Source of the DNA: Synergistaceae bacterium
GTDB taxonomy: Bacteria > Synergistota > Synergistia > Synergistales > Aminobacteriaceae
Assembly: GCA_017470785.1 (NCBI GenBank)
Contig: JAFUXM010000187.1
Coordinates: 1 to 51,052, forward strand
Length of the DNA stretch: 51,052 nucleotides
Reading direction: 5' to 3'
Shown one piece after another: positions 1 to 8,457 of the stretch; position 1 is the first letter of the stretch, and each line of letters begins with the position of its first letter. The notes beneath the pieces are model-generated. The model saw nothing but the letters and a program-made list of their open reading frames with translations, did not search any database and had not been told where the DNA came from. The position numbers and the translations under genes were made by a program.

Positions 1-230
1 TCTTTAGGCGCTTCAATGCTTTTCGTATCGCAGTCTGACAACATTTAAAAGCCTCTGCAATTTCGCGCAAATAAGCATCAGGATATTTTTTTACAAAGGC
101 GCGTAATTTTTCAGGGGCAATCTTTTTAAATGATCTTATAAAAGTTATAAAAGTATGTTTTCTTAAATGCCCTTCGGCCTTTCTGACGATACTCTAATGT
201 TCTTCTTCTAAATTTTTCATCGTAACTCAT
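1..230 (-). pseudogene. IS630-type transposase N-terminal remnant, frameshifted and running off the window
   Basis: Read on the minus strand from an ATG at 230, the first codons give MSYDEKFRRRTLEYRQ, a typical beginning of IS630-family transposases. The frame then breaks. In another frame the sequence continues as EGHLRKH and then KKIAPEKLRAFVKKYPDAYL followed by REIAEAF, which matches the second helix-turn-helix part of the same N-terminal domain. The stretch normally lying between these blocks is largely missing, so there is an internal deletion as well as a frameshift. The rest of the gene would lie left of base 1. This is a decayed insertion-sequence fragment, not a working transposase. 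No inverted repeat can be assigned from the part that is visible. Confidence 0.75.
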
Positions 231-322
231 AATTTTTTATTGTATCAAGAATAAAATATTTTAATTATAGCATTTAATAAGTGTTTTTACTATACCTTGA
301 AGAGGCGTAGTTGTATAGCAAG

Positions 323-358
323 CATATATAAAAGACCGCCGGTTTAAGCCGACGGTCT
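323..358 (-). terminator. Rho-independent terminator after the S1-domain gene
   Basis: Read on the minus strand, an imperfect hairpin (arms AGACCGTCGG / CCGGCGGTCT, one mismatch, short AT loop) is followed by TTTTATATA. It lies about 30 bases past the S1-domain stop codon. It probably ends the whole distal flagellar/chemotaxis transcript. Confidence 0.7.
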
Positions 359-388
359 GATTTTTATATTTTAATTTAAATCTTAATT

Positions 389-868
389 TTAAAACTCGTT
401 TCTATTATTGCTGCGGCCGCCCCCGCGCTTACGACCGGTACGCGGCGCACTCTTGCTGTTTAAATCAGCTATTTTAGACTCGCTGACTTTCAAGAATGAC
501 GCCATCTTCTTTTCAAATGCCTCGTTGGCAGCACTGCCCTGCGCAGCTTGATTTAGATTTAAAGGCTGATAGACCGGCTGCCGCTCTTCGTCCTTCTTTA
601 AAGTCAAATCGATCCTGCCTTTATCATCGATCTTAATAATCTTTGCCCTGACGTTCTGCCCCAGCGACAAAACATCTTCGACTTTCTTGACGAAATTAAA
701 CGACAGTTCTGAAATGTGAATCATGCCCTTGCGCCCCGACGCGGTCATCTTGACGAATGCTCCGTAGGGCATAATCTGTTCAACGACGCAGTCAACCCAG
801 TCGCCGATGCCGATACTTGAAGCAGAACCAGAGCCAGAAGAAGTGTCGAACTTCCTTTCTTCTTCCAT
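389..868 (-). CDS. S1-domain RNA-binding protein
   Basis: 159 residues with a single S1 (OB-fold) domain at about residues 22-93, including GDWVDCVVEQIMPYGAFVKM and GMIHISELS, the usual S1 signatures. The C-terminal tail is basic and rich in Gly, Arg and Asn (GRKRGGGRSNN), as in small RNA-binding proteins. The layout resembles the YabR / general stress protein 13 group, which associate with ribosomes or RNA, but the exact role here is not known. A good Shine-Dalgarno (GGAGG) sits before the ATG. It is the last gene of the minus-strand flagellar transcript, 89 bases after the preceding gene and before a terminator. It may simply be co-transcribed rather than flagellar. Confidence 0.8.
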   Translation of the reverse strand: MEEERKFDTSSGSGSASSIGIGDWVDCVVEQIMPYGAFVKMTASGRKGMIHISELSFNFVKKVEDVLSLGQNVRAKIIKIDDKGRIDLTLKKDEERQPVYQPLNLNQAAQGSAANEAFEKKMASFLKVSESKIADLNSKSAPRTGRKRGGGRSNNRNEF

Positions 869-957
869 AATAATTAATAAACCTCCGGATATATAAAATT
901 TATAAATTTTTATTTTTATGATTTTAGCATTTAAAGCTTTAAATTAAAAATAAATTT

Positions 958-1572
958 TTAAAGCCATCGCCATTCCGGTTTTGAATTAGCGCCGAGCTTC
1001 TTGCATAGAAACAAGCCCCGTGCACCGAACTTGCGGCTGCTGGGATTATACCAGACTAATAAAGTCCCGCGCTGCTTGTTGAGAATAAATTTCGCGGCTG
1101 CGCCCTCGATAATCGGGCCATAGTAAGCTAATACCATCTCGCCCTGAGCTAATGCCGGCCGCTTGCGCTGCCACTTAAGCCTATTAGTCCGCTCCTGCGG
1201 GAAATTAATTATTTTGCGCAGCGCATTTTCAGGCTTAATATTATTTATTAATTTTATTTTTTTAACTTTAATCTCCTGCGGGACGTAGCGCCTTATTCTA
1301 TCGCCCTTGACGCTTACAAGCTCAGACGCAAATCTAAAGCCGTTGCTCGAGCAGTTTAAATTGCCGTGCATAGCTAATATCTCAGGCGCGTTTACCTGCA
1401 TTTTAGTCCTTAACGGGTGAGTTTCTATATTATTTCTTAAGCTTGAAATTAAAGGCCTGTGAATTTTCAAGCTCGCTTGCTTGATCTTCACGCGGCCTAA
1501 GACATGTCTTGAAAAGTATTCGCGTATCTCGCTGAAATCAAATGCCATATTATATTTATTATTATTATTCAC
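958..1572 (-). CDS. Uncharacterised protein of the flagellar locus (204 aa)
   Basis: I do not recognise a family. The protein is basic, without a signal peptide or membrane segment. Its C-terminal third contains the more regular part (ALAQGEMVLAYYGPIIEGAA, then a Trp/Lys-rich end). The long reading starts with GTG at 1572, overlapping the stop of the gene before it by 8 bases, and adds a low-complexity NNNNKYN leader coded by an AAT run. An ATG at 1548 (MAFDFSEIREYF) is an alternative start; neither has a clear ribosome binding site. The overlap suggests translational coupling with the 179-residue gene upstream. The position at the distal end of the operon, together with two other unknowns, suggests an accessory role in motility, by inference only. 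Confidence 0.65.
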   Translation of the reverse strand: MNNNNKYNMAFDFSEIREYFSRHVLGRVKIKQASLKIHRPLISSLRNNIETHPLRTKMQVNAPEILAMHGNLNCSSNGFRFASELVSVKGDRIRRYVPQEIKVKKIKLINNIKPENALRKIINFPQERTNRLKWQRKRPALAQGEMVLAYYGPIIEGAAAKFILNKQRGTLLVWYNPSSRKFGARGLFLCKKLGANSKPEWRWL

Positions 1573-2104
1573 TAAGCGAAGCTAAAGCCTTTTGAATCCG
1601 GCCAAACGGCTCCATTAACTCCATGCTCTGAGCCGCCTCGATTAAAATATTCAAAGCTCCGGTCATCTCGTCCTGTCTAATCTCTTGCGGGAATACAACG
1701 CGCAGCGGCGCACTTATTGCATCAGCCTGCAATAACACAGCGCCGTTCTCGCCCGCGCTCTCAGTATGACCTACTGCATCAAGCGGCGCATGTGCCGAGT
1801 GCGTTAAATAAGCTGCCCGCACTTTGCCGGTAGTCCTCAAAGGCTGCAATAAATCCATGTCACCGCATATCCATAGACTTGGCCGCGCCTCGACTGCATT
1901 TAATAAGCTCTGCAAAATCAATTCTTCCCGTAAATAAACGTCAAGCGCATTGCCGTATAAAATGCGCTCAAGCCTCGTCGGCCTTATCGGGTCAGTGTAT
2001 CTAAAGTCCATAGGCACGCCCCGATAGTCAACAACAAGCGAAGCCCCCCGTATCTCGCCGTCCGCTCCTTCAATAGTCATGTAGCCTAAGCTGCCCTGCG
2101 CCAT
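1565..2104 (-). CDS. Conserved-looking uncharacterised protein of the flagellar locus (179 aa)
   Basis: A soluble 179-residue protein with no signal peptide or membrane segment. The first half is dense and regular (GYMTIEGADGEIRGASLVVD, then FRYTDPIRPTRLERILYG and LDVYLREELI), which looks like a constrained fold rather than random coding. The second half is Ala/Leu-rich, ending in a predicted amphipathic helix. I cannot name a characterised family. It sits between a charged unknown protein and the 204-residue unknown, downstream of fapA, all in one direction with tight spacing. A role linked to flagellar regulation or assembly is inferred from context alone. Confidence 0.65.
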   Translation of the reverse strand: MAQGSLGYMTIEGADGEIRGASLVVDYRGVPMDFRYTDPIRPTRLERILYGNALDVYLREELILQSLLNAVEARPSLWICGDMDLLQPLRTTGKVRAAYLTHSAHAPLDAVGHTESAGENGAVLLQADAISAPLRVVFPQEIRQDEMTGALNILIEAAQSMELMEPFGRIQKALASLSE

Positions 2105-2137
2105 CTATATCATCCCGTCTCTCTTTATTTAAATATA

Positions 2138-2620
2138 TCAAGCATAAAATTCAAAATCCTTTTTCTTAACTTGATTTAAATTATTATCGCCCTGATTTTT
2201 AATTTCTTTATTTTCTTTAATTTCTTTCATATCTTTAAGCTCATGCTCTTTAAGCTCTTGCTTATTCTTTATGCTATTAATAAAATCAATAATATTTTTA
2301 TTCCCGCTGCCCTCATGCTCATGCTCATCATCTTTATTATTCTCATCTTTATTATCTTTATCTTTATCTTGACCAGACCGCTCGAAAGAATCCTGAGAGT
2401 TGCGCCTGCGTTCCTCACGCTCTTCTTCCTGAGTTTTACGGTGACTATTCTGAGCCTCGGCTGCTGCCTCATTGGCCTGCACGGTCTGCGTTACGCGTAT
2501 GCTGTCTTTAACAAGCTCCTGCCCCTGCACAGTGTCCTGCGCTGCGGCCAAAGCGTGCGGCGTATGCTGCGCGTTATGCTCAACATTAAAATGCGACATT
2601 AGCAAACTTATAGGCTCCAT
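2138..2620 (-). CDS. Highly charged low-complexity protein downstream of fapA (160 aa)
   Basis: The N-terminal 60 residues look ordered and helical (MEPISLLMSHFNVEHN and following). The rest is mostly Glu, Lys, Asp, Asn and Arg, predicted disordered or coiled coil. No domain is recognised. The plus-strand reading of the same bases encodes a Leu/Ile-rich hydrophobic ORF that is an artefact of the GAA/AAA codon bias. Gene spacing of about 30-40 bases on both sides fits an operon between fapA and the 179-residue unknown. A similar small charged protein might act as a binding partner of an adjacent gene product, but there is no direct sign of it. Confidence 0.6.
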   Translation of the reverse strand: MEPISLLMSHFNVEHNAQHTPHALAAAQDTVQGQELVKDSIRVTQTVQANEAAAEAQNSHRKTQEEEREERRRNSQDSFERSGQDKDKDNKDENNKDDEHEHEGSGNKNIIDFINSIKNKQELKEHELKDMKEIKENKEIKNQGDNNLNQVKKKDFEFYA

Positions 2621-2661
2621 GATTATTTACACCTCGCAGCTATATAATTTAATTAAAATTT

Positions 2662-4299
2662 TTAAACGGCTTTAGCGTCAAAAGTCCTTAAAGTAATGCC
2701 CCGTGCCTCTTCATCAACTACAAAGGCCGTATATTTGCACTCAGTGTGAACTTGATACGTGAAGCCCTTTATAGAAATTATAACGCCCGGGTAGCAAGTG
2801 TCCTTTACCCGCACAATCCCAACGTCTTTTACAGACCCTAACTGAAATTCTAAATCTGCCTCTTCTATCTTCATGCTCTCAAGCGCGGCCTGCAGCTGAA
2901 ACTTCATCTTAGTCAAATTCACCATCATTAAACGCTTCTGGTCATCAAGCTGGCCTTCGCTCTCAAGCTTCTTTAATAATATTAAATTCGGATCTATTTT
3001 CTCTAAATTTTCTTCACAGCGTTTAATCTCTGACTTTAAGACGCGGCGCCGTTCTAATAAATCCGGCGGCAGTCCTACAGTCACTTCAGTACGCGTACCC
3101 ATCTCGCTGCCAAGCACAGAACAAGTTACTTCGGTGCCGGCCTCTATATGGCCGCCGACTATCTGCGACTTCTTGCCCTTACCTAAAACTATAATAGTCT
3201 TACGGGCGTATAGCTTACTATGCATAATCGCATTCTTAGCTAATATATGACCGCCGCTGCGTATGACAGCCTGATCTGCAAAGCCTAAATTAACGTCCTC
3301 AGCTGCTTTTATAATTCCCTTGCCCATGCCGCGCACTCCGCCGTGAATAATAACAGAAGCTTGACTGTCTATATCAGCGCCCTCGACCATGCCGTGAATG
3401 TCAATATTGCCCTGCGCTATGACATGAAAGCCCTCGCGCACCGATCCCTTTATTCTAACTGCTCCAGTAAAGTCTATGCTGCCGATTCCAAAATCTACGT
3501 CTTTATTTACTTCAAGCTCCGGCAATACAACTAACTTTTTATTTTGATTTTTAAGCTGCCCTTCAGCTATTGCCACTAACGAGAACGGATTATTCTCAGC
3601 CCGCGCCAGCCCTTCACCGAATGCAAACTCTACATTTTTAACAGCAGGCGCTTTAACAGCCGTGCCTATTACAGTCAAGCCGTCACGGCCAGTCTCCAAC
3701 GGATGCTTAATCGCAACTTCAGTGCCGGGATGCACTGTCAATACAGTACTCCTGCTCCAGTAATCTATGCGCTCGTCATCGCGAATCTCAAACGGATTGT
3801 CCGGATCTTTTATTAATTCTATATACGCATCTTTGCCTGGTATAGGCTCTTTGCCCTTGGCCACTACAACATGCTCTTCAATTATTTTATTTTCGATTAA
3901 ATTTTTAATAGCCTCTTTATCTATGCCAAACACTACATTTTTACTTTTCAGCGCCGCTAAAATATTAGCTTCAGTCGGCCAAGGCTTGGTAAAAAATGGC
4001 GGCTCTATTACAACAGACGCAGTCATAGCGTCTTTAGCTATACTAACAGTAATTTTAGCGTCCTGCTCAAGCTTTGCATCGCGCGGCGCAATCTTAACTT
4101 TCTGACCGGTCTTAGACCTTATAAACAGCTCTATCGACCTTAAATCATACTTGCGCACGCCATGGCTTTTAAGCAGCGCGTATACATCATTCTGATTTAT
4201 TTCATTAAAATTTAAATTTAAATTATCAGCGTCAGCGGCGCAAAGCCATATGCCGTCCTTGTCAGCTTCAAGTTTAATTAAATTATTTAAATCAGCCAT
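2662..4299 (-). CDS. fapA: FapA (DUF342) family protein
   Basis: 545 residues, close to the family's usual length. The centre (about residues 160-400) is the DUF342/FapA beta-helix region, with repeated turns such as SIDFTGAVRIKGSVREGFHV and GNIDIHGMVEGADIDSQASV. A coiled-coil segment follows (about 415-480: ERRRVLKSEIKRCEENLEKI). The C-terminal beta domain ends the protein. FapA proteins are common next to the flagellar sigma factor gene and have been linked to membrane-stress sensing and polar flagellar control in vibrios; the role in this lineage is not known. The gene follows the sigma-28 gene after 3 bases, so they are almost certainly co-translated. Confidence 0.85.
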   Translation of the reverse strand: MADLNNLIKLEADKDGIWLCAADADNLNLNFNEINQNDVYALLKSHGVRKYDLRSIELFIRSKTGQKVKIAPRDAKLEQDAKITVSIAKDAMTASVVIEPPFFTKPWPTEANILAALKSKNVVFGIDKEAIKNLIENKIIEEHVVVAKGKEPIPGKDAYIELIKDPDNPFEIRDDERIDYWSRSTVLTVHPGTEVAIKHPLETGRDGLTVIGTAVKAPAVKNVEFAFGEGLARAENNPFSLVAIAEGQLKNQNKKLVVLPELEVNKDVDFGIGSIDFTGAVRIKGSVREGFHVIAQGNIDIHGMVEGADIDSQASVIIHGGVRGMGKGIIKAAEDVNLGFADQAVIRSGGHILAKNAIMHSKLYARKTIIVLGKGKKSQIVGGHIEAGTEVTCSVLGSEMGTRTEVTVGLPPDLLERRRVLKSEIKRCEENLEKIDPNLILLKKLESEGQLDDQKRLMMVNLTKMKFQLQAALESMKIEEADLEFQLGSVKDVGIVRVKDTCYPGVIISIKGFTYQVHTECKYTAFVVDEEARGITLRTFDAKAV

Positions 4300-4302
4300 G
4301 CT

Positions 4303-5052
4303 TTACGCCTCCTCCTTTAATATAGCTCTTAACAAGCTCAACGCCTTGCCGTGTATCTGCGACACTCTCGACTCAGTCACGCCTATGACCCGGCCGATTT
4401 CCTTAAGCGATAATCCCTCATAATAATACAGCGCAAGCACTTGCTGCTCTTTCTCGCTTAATTTTTTAATCGCATTCATTAATAATTCTTTGTCGTCCTC
4501 GGCTTCAAGCCGGTCAAGCGTACTCTCGCGGTCATCGGCCAAAGTCGCCTCAAGCGATACGTCGCCGTCCTCAAGCTCCATTACTTCGTCAAGCGATGCA
4601 ATATAGCTCCGGCTTGCCAGCTCCTGCACTTCAAAATACTCTGCCTCGTCAACGCCCATCTCGCGCATCACGAGCTCATCTTTAATATGCCCCTCGTCCC
4701 GCAAGACCTTTTCCATCGCCCGATTTAATTTCTGCACTTTCTCACGGCCGGTGCGGCTGAACCAGTCGCATTTTCTCAGCTCATCAAGCACAGCACCGCG
4801 TATTCTCGGCACTGCGAAAGTCTGGAACGAAAAGCCCTTAGACAAATCGAACCTGTCTATAGCGTCAAGCAGGCCAAAGACGCCAAAGCTCAATAAATCC
4901 TCGTAATCAAGACCCGGCGGAGGCGTCACGGCCATTCTACCGACAACGTACTTTATCAGCGGCAAATATCTTTTCACAATTTTTTCACGATTTATTTCAC
5001 TCGGGTTACCCGCGTAATCTTCCCATAATTTAGCGTCGTTCTCCTGGCTCAT
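4303..5052 (-). CDS. fliA: Flagellar sigma factor, sigma-28 (FliA/WhiG type)
   Basis: About 249 residues with sigma region 2 (YLPLIKYVVGRMAV, then GLDYEDLLSFGVFGLLDAID and FSFQTFAVPRIRGAVLDELR), a region 3 segment, and region 4 with a helix-turn-helix (LSLKEIGRVIGVTESRVSQI). The DELR and SRVSQIH motifs are typical of FliA/WhiG. It would direct RNA polymerase to late flagellar and chemotaxis promoters. The longer reading starts at a GTG at 5064, but that GTG lies inside the likely ribosome binding site (AAGGGGGTG), so the ATG at 5052 (MSQEND) is preferred. It lies between cheD and fapA. No FlgM anti-sigma gene is in the window. Confidence 0.92.
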   Translation of the reverse strand: MSQENDAKLWEDYAGNPSEINREKIVKRYLPLIKYVVGRMAVTPPPGLDYEDLLSFGVFGLLDAIDRFDLSKGFSFQTFAVPRIRGAVLDELRKCDWFSRTGREKVQKLNRAMEKVLRDEGHIKDELVMREMGVDEAEYFEVQELASRSYIASLDEVMELEDGDVSLEATLADDRESTLDRLEAEDDKELLMNAIKKLSEKEQQVLALYYYEGLSLKEIGRVIGVTESRVSQIHGKALSLLRAILKEEA

Positions 5053-5106
5053 AACAGCGCCCACCCCCTTAATTAATTTTTTAAATTTATAAATTTTAAA
5101 TTATTT

Positions 5107-5598
5107 TTAAATTTCAGTAATGCCTTTGCCCAGAGTTTTTATTTTTAACTTCCAGTCTGACGTCGAGAACTCGACAGTACGGCCCTTATTGCCGCCCGTA
5201 TCCGACGCGACTAAAGCAATGCCTAAACGCGCGAGACGCGCAGTCGTCTCTTTAACGTTACGTGCTCCGACAGTTAAAAAATCAGCCGATGCCCCGGGCA
5301 ATGCGAACATCTGCGCTCCGCCGGCAATCTTAGCCTTTATATGCGACTTCACCGCGCCTTTTTTTAACATCTCGTCAATCAAAGCCGGCACGGCTGTATC
5401 AGCAAACTTTCCTACTTTCTCGTTGCCTATTGCGCCTCTGCTGTCAGGGAGCATGATATGAGCCATGCCGGCGACTTTCGCTGTCGTATCGAAGACCACA
5501 AGGCCAATGCACGAGCCAAGGCCTAATGTGACAAGTTTCGCGGGGGCGTGTGCGACAAGCAAGTCGGCCATTCCCAAGACGTAAGAAGCTTCAGCCAT
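5107..5598 (-). CDS. cheD: Chemoreceptor glutamine deamidase CheD
   Basis: 163 residues, full length for CheD. The Thr-Cys-His set is present: Thr24 and Cys30 in LVTLGLGSCIGLVV and His47 in GMAHIMLPDS. The spacing matches the Thr21, Cys27 and His44 known in the Thermotoga protein. CheD deamidates receptor glutamines and also binds CheC, increasing CheC's CheY-P phosphatase activity. The gene overlaps cheC through a TAATG junction, so the two partners are made together. Both partners are intact here, which supports a CheC-CheD adaptation system. Confidence 0.93.
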   Translation of the reverse strand: MAEASYVLGMADLLVAHAPAKLVTLGLGSCIGLVVFDTTAKVAGMAHIMLPDSRGAIGNEKVGKFADTAVPALIDEMLKKGAVKSHIKAKIAGGAQMFALPGASADFLTVGARNVKETTARLARLGIALVASDTGGNKGRTVEFSTSDWKLKIKTLGKGITEI

Positions 5599-6230
5599 TA
5601 CATCACCTTTAACTTTCTAAGAAGCATTTCAAGCGCATCCGGGTCAGGAACTAAAATAATACTTCCTGAGATATTCGCAAGCCCTGCTCCTTCTACCCTA
5701 AGCTGCGTATTTATCATCAAAGCCATTTCCCCCATTTGGCCGAAGATAGACGCAACTACGTCAAGTATCGACGACAGCATATCATGAGCCACTGCCGGCA
5801 CCGAGATCTGATGCTGGGTGCCGATTAAAAGATTTATGGCGTTTAAAAACGAACTTAATATAATATTGCCGACCTCAGTCAGCGCACTGTCCCGCATCTC
5901 TTGAGGCAAATTGTCAGGCAGATAGTCGCCGAACTGCTGCTTTAGCAATAAATCTACCATCAGCTGCGCGTCCTCTTCATTCTGAACGAATATCAAACTG
6001 CAGCCAAAGCCCCCAAGCGAGCGCACAAACACTGCGGCAACCTCGCGCCCGGGGTCGCCGTAGTGCTCTGCTAACTCGTAAATCGAAACAAGTTCTACTT
6101 TTGGAACGTCCATATTTATCATACATGAAAGAAGTTTGGATAAGGCCGTGGCTGCATTGCCCGTGCCTATATTTCCAACTTCTTTTATGGCGTCCAGCTG
6201 TAAGCTGCTAAAAGAGCCAAGGTCAATCAT
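5598..6230 (-). CDS. cheC: CheY-P phosphatase CheC
   Basis: 210 residues with both pseudo-symmetric active sites of the CheC family. The first is D13-x3-E17-x2-N20 in LDAIKEVGNIGTGNAATAL. The second is S-x3-E119-x2-N122 in SALTEVGNIILSSFLNAI. CheC removes phosphate from CheY-P and partners with CheD, the next gene. Because CheD is present as its partner and both sites are complete, activity is likely. The gene lies 58 bases after cheA. The switch protein FliY in this window has lost the Asn of its equivalent site (see there), so CheC may be the main dephosphorylating enzyme. Confidence 0.93.
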   Translation of the reverse strand: MIDLGSFSSLQLDAIKEVGNIGTGNAATALSKLLSCMINMDVPKVELVSIYELAEHYGDPGREVAAVFVRSLGGFGCSLIFVQNEEDAQLMVDLLLKQQFGDYLPDNLPQEMRDSALTEVGNIILSSFLNAINLLIGTQHQISVPAVAHDMLSSILDVVASIFGQMGEMALMINTQLRVEGAGLANISGSIILVPDPDALEMLLRKLKVM

Positions 6231-6288
6231 GGCCGTTCTCAGCTCTCCTTTATTTTAATTTTATTAATTTTAATTTTATTTTTAATTA

Positions 6289-8388
6289 TTAGCCCTTAGA
6301 ATAAAACGAGGCTACGTCAAGAATTAACGCAACGTTGCCGTCACCGAGTATAGTACCGCCGCTTATGCCGTCGATTTTAGACAAAAATCTGCCCAGCGAC
6401 TTTATAACTATTTCCTGCTGGCCTATCAACTGGCTGACTATAAAGCCCGTCTTATTTTTGCCCATCTTAACGACTACGACCGGATATTCATCCCTGTCAT
6501 GCTCGATGCCCTCAGCGCCTAATATATCGCCTAAGTCGCTTAAAGATAATACTTCGCCTCTAAGCAAAGTCGCCGGCTCGCCGTGCATCGTCTTTATATT
6601 TTCTTTCTTGACTAAAATAGTCTCTTCGACGTTTTCAAGCGATATAGCATATGTCTCATGGCCGACCTTTATTAAAAGCGATAAGACTATAGCAAGCGTC
6701 AGCGGCAGCCTGATATAAACATGCGTTCCTTCGTTCTTCTTGCTGACCATGTCAAACTGGCCGCCGAGAGCCTCGACTTTAGTTTTAACTGCGTCCATTC
6801 CGACGCCGCGGCCTGATAAGTCAGTGACGGCCTTTGCCATGCTGAAGCCCGGCAGTAACACCAGCTGCTGCACTTCCTCGTCAGTCATCGAGGCCGCGCG
6901 TTCTTCAGTCACAACGCCGCGCTCTATAGCTTTCTGCCTAACTTTATCGGGATCAATGCCCGCGCCGTCATCCGAGACTTCTATAACAACGCCGCTGCCC
7001 TCTTGATAAGCCGATATTTTTAATATGCCTTTTTCAGGCTTGCCCAGTGCCCGCCGTTCATCAGGATGCTCTATGCCGTGATCCATCGAGTTTCGGATCA
7101 AGTGCACCATAGGATCGCCGATCTCGTCTATAACAGTCCTGTCAAGTTCAGTATCCTCGCCCTCTAAGACAAGCTCAACGTTTTTATTTAACGTCTTGCA
7201 TAAATCGCGAATTAACCTCGGGAATCTATCGAACGTAAACGAAACAGGCACCATTCTTAACTTAGTGACTAATTCCTGAATATCGCCTGAAATTCTGCCT
7301 AACTGCGACAGCGGATCATCAAACTCGCGAAGTCTTGCCTCTTGCACTAATCTTTCAATTCTGGCGCGGCTGATAACAAGCTCACCGACTAAGTTCATTA
7401 ACTTATCAAGACGGCCTATATCAACTCTGACGGTCTGGTTGGCCTTCTTAGCGCCGTCCTTCTTGGCCGGAGCTTGAGGTGCAGCAGCTTGTGCAGCCGG
7501 AGCAGGCGCAGCAGCTTGAGGCGCAGGAGCAGGCGCAGCAGCTTGAGGCGCAGGAGCAGGCGCAGCAGCTTGTGCAGCCGGTGCAGCCTCCGGCTCTTCC
7601 TCTGCCTCTTCCTCACCGATTATCATCTCTTCTATTTCGACCGTGTCAACATCGCTGATTTTTTCAGCTGCCTTTTGCAGTTCTTCAGGGTCTTGCGACG
7701 AGGCTAAATATATAGTGAACTCAAAGTCAAATTTCTCGGCCTCTAAGTCCTCTACAGTCGGATGAGTTTTAAATAACGATCCCATTTCTTCAAGCCTGTT
7801 CACTACCATATAGGCTCTTGCAGCCCTTAATAAACAGCTTGAGCTTAAAGTAACTTTAATTTTATAAGGCGTCATGCTCATTTCATTCGCCTTTTTGACC
7901 CATTCAAGCTCCTGCTCCGAGAGCTTAGGCGTCTTCTTAGCATTAGCCGAAGCTTCAGCTGCTGCAGCGGACTCAGCTGCTTTCAATGCAGCGCCTGCCG
8001 CCGGACTCTCGTCCCTCAAGGCCGATACCATCGCAGCTACATCTATATGCGCATCATTGCCGCCGCCGCGTATAGAATCCGCCATAGCCTGCAGCGAATC
8101 AAGGCCGTTAAATAATAAATTCATGTCGGCCTCGCTTAACGGCCTTGTGCCTTTACGCGCAGCATCAAGCCGGTCTTCCATTGCGTGGGTTAAGCCCATC
8201 ATCTGAGTAAAGCCCATTGTACCGGCCATGCCCTTTAACGTATGTGCCGATCTGAAAATCTCGTTTATGACGTCCATATCGACCATATTTTTCTCAAGGG
8301 CTAATAATAAATCGTCAAGTCTTTGCAGATTATCGTCTGTCTCATCAAGAAACGCGCCTAAATATTGGCTCATATCCATATCTGCCAT
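6289..8388 (-). CDS. cheA: Chemotaxis histidine kinase CheA
   Basis: About 699 residues with all CheA domains. P1 (HPt) has the phospho-accepting His near residue 49 in FRSAHTLKGMAG. A P2-like domain follows at about 160-255. Then come a Glu-rich stretch and an Ala/Pro/Gln linker made of 9-residue repeats (QAAAPAPAP). The P3 dimerisation helices include VDIGRLDKLMNLVGELVI. The P4 ATPase has HLIRNSMDHGIE (N box), EVSDDGAGID (G1) and GRGVGMD (G2). A C-terminal P5 CheW-like domain ends the protein. A longer reading begins at TTG 8409, but that codon overlaps the purine-rich ribosome-binding stretch, so the ATG at 8388 is preferred. It would phosphorylate CheY and CheB. No cheW is visible in the window. 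Confidence 0.93.
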   Translation of the reverse strand: MADMDMSQYLGAFLDETDDNLQRLDDLLLALEKNMVDMDVINEIFRSAHTLKGMAGTMGFTQMMGLTHAMEDRLDAARKGTRPLSEADMNLLFNGLDSLQAMADSIRGGGNDAHIDVAAMVSALRDESPAAGAALKAAESAAAAEASANAKKTPKLSEQELEWVKKANEMSMTPYKIKVTLSSSCLLRAARAYMVVNRLEEMGSLFKTHPTVEDLEAEKFDFEFTIYLASSQDPEELQKAAEKISDVDTVEIEEMIIGEEEAEEEPEAAPAAQAAAPAPAPQAAAPAPAPQAAAPAPAAQAAAPQAPAKKDGAKKANQTVRVDIGRLDKLMNLVGELVISRARIERLVQEARLREFDDPLSQLGRISGDIQELVTKLRMVPVSFTFDRFPRLIRDLCKTLNKNVELVLEGEDTELDRTVIDEIGDPMVHLIRNSMDHGIEHPDERRALGKPEKGILKISAYQEGSGVVIEVSDDGAGIDPDKVRQKAIERGVVTEERAASMTDEEVQQLVLLPGFSMAKAVTDLSGRGVGMDAVKTKVEALGGQFDMVSKKNEGTHVYIRLPLTLAIVLSLLIKVGHETYAISLENVEETILVKKENIKTMHGEPATLLRGEVLSLSDLGDILGAEGIEHDRDEYPVVVVKMGKNKTGFIVSQLIGQQEIVIKSLGRFLSKIDGISGGTILGDGNVALILDVASFYSKG
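7478..7585 (-). repeat. cheA: Four 27-base tandem repeats in the cheA linker
   Basis: Four 27-base units in a row (7478-7504, 7505-7531, 7532-7558, 7559-7585). The middle two are identical and the outer two differ at several bases. They encode the CheA linker repeat QAAAPAPAP and variants. Copy-number change would keep the frame and only alter linker length between the P2 and P3 domains. Confidence 0.85.
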
Positions 8389-8457
8389 GATATGCCGCTC
8401 ATCCCCCAAATCTTTCTATTTATTATTTATTATAATTTTTTATTTTTTAAATTAAAA

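Noticed and set aside
2243-2602. 119-codon hydrophobic plus-strand ORF that looks like a membrane protein
   Set aside because: The hydrophobic run is the antisense of Lys/Glu/Asp/Asn-rich codons of the minus-strand gene, so the apparent membrane protein is an artefact.
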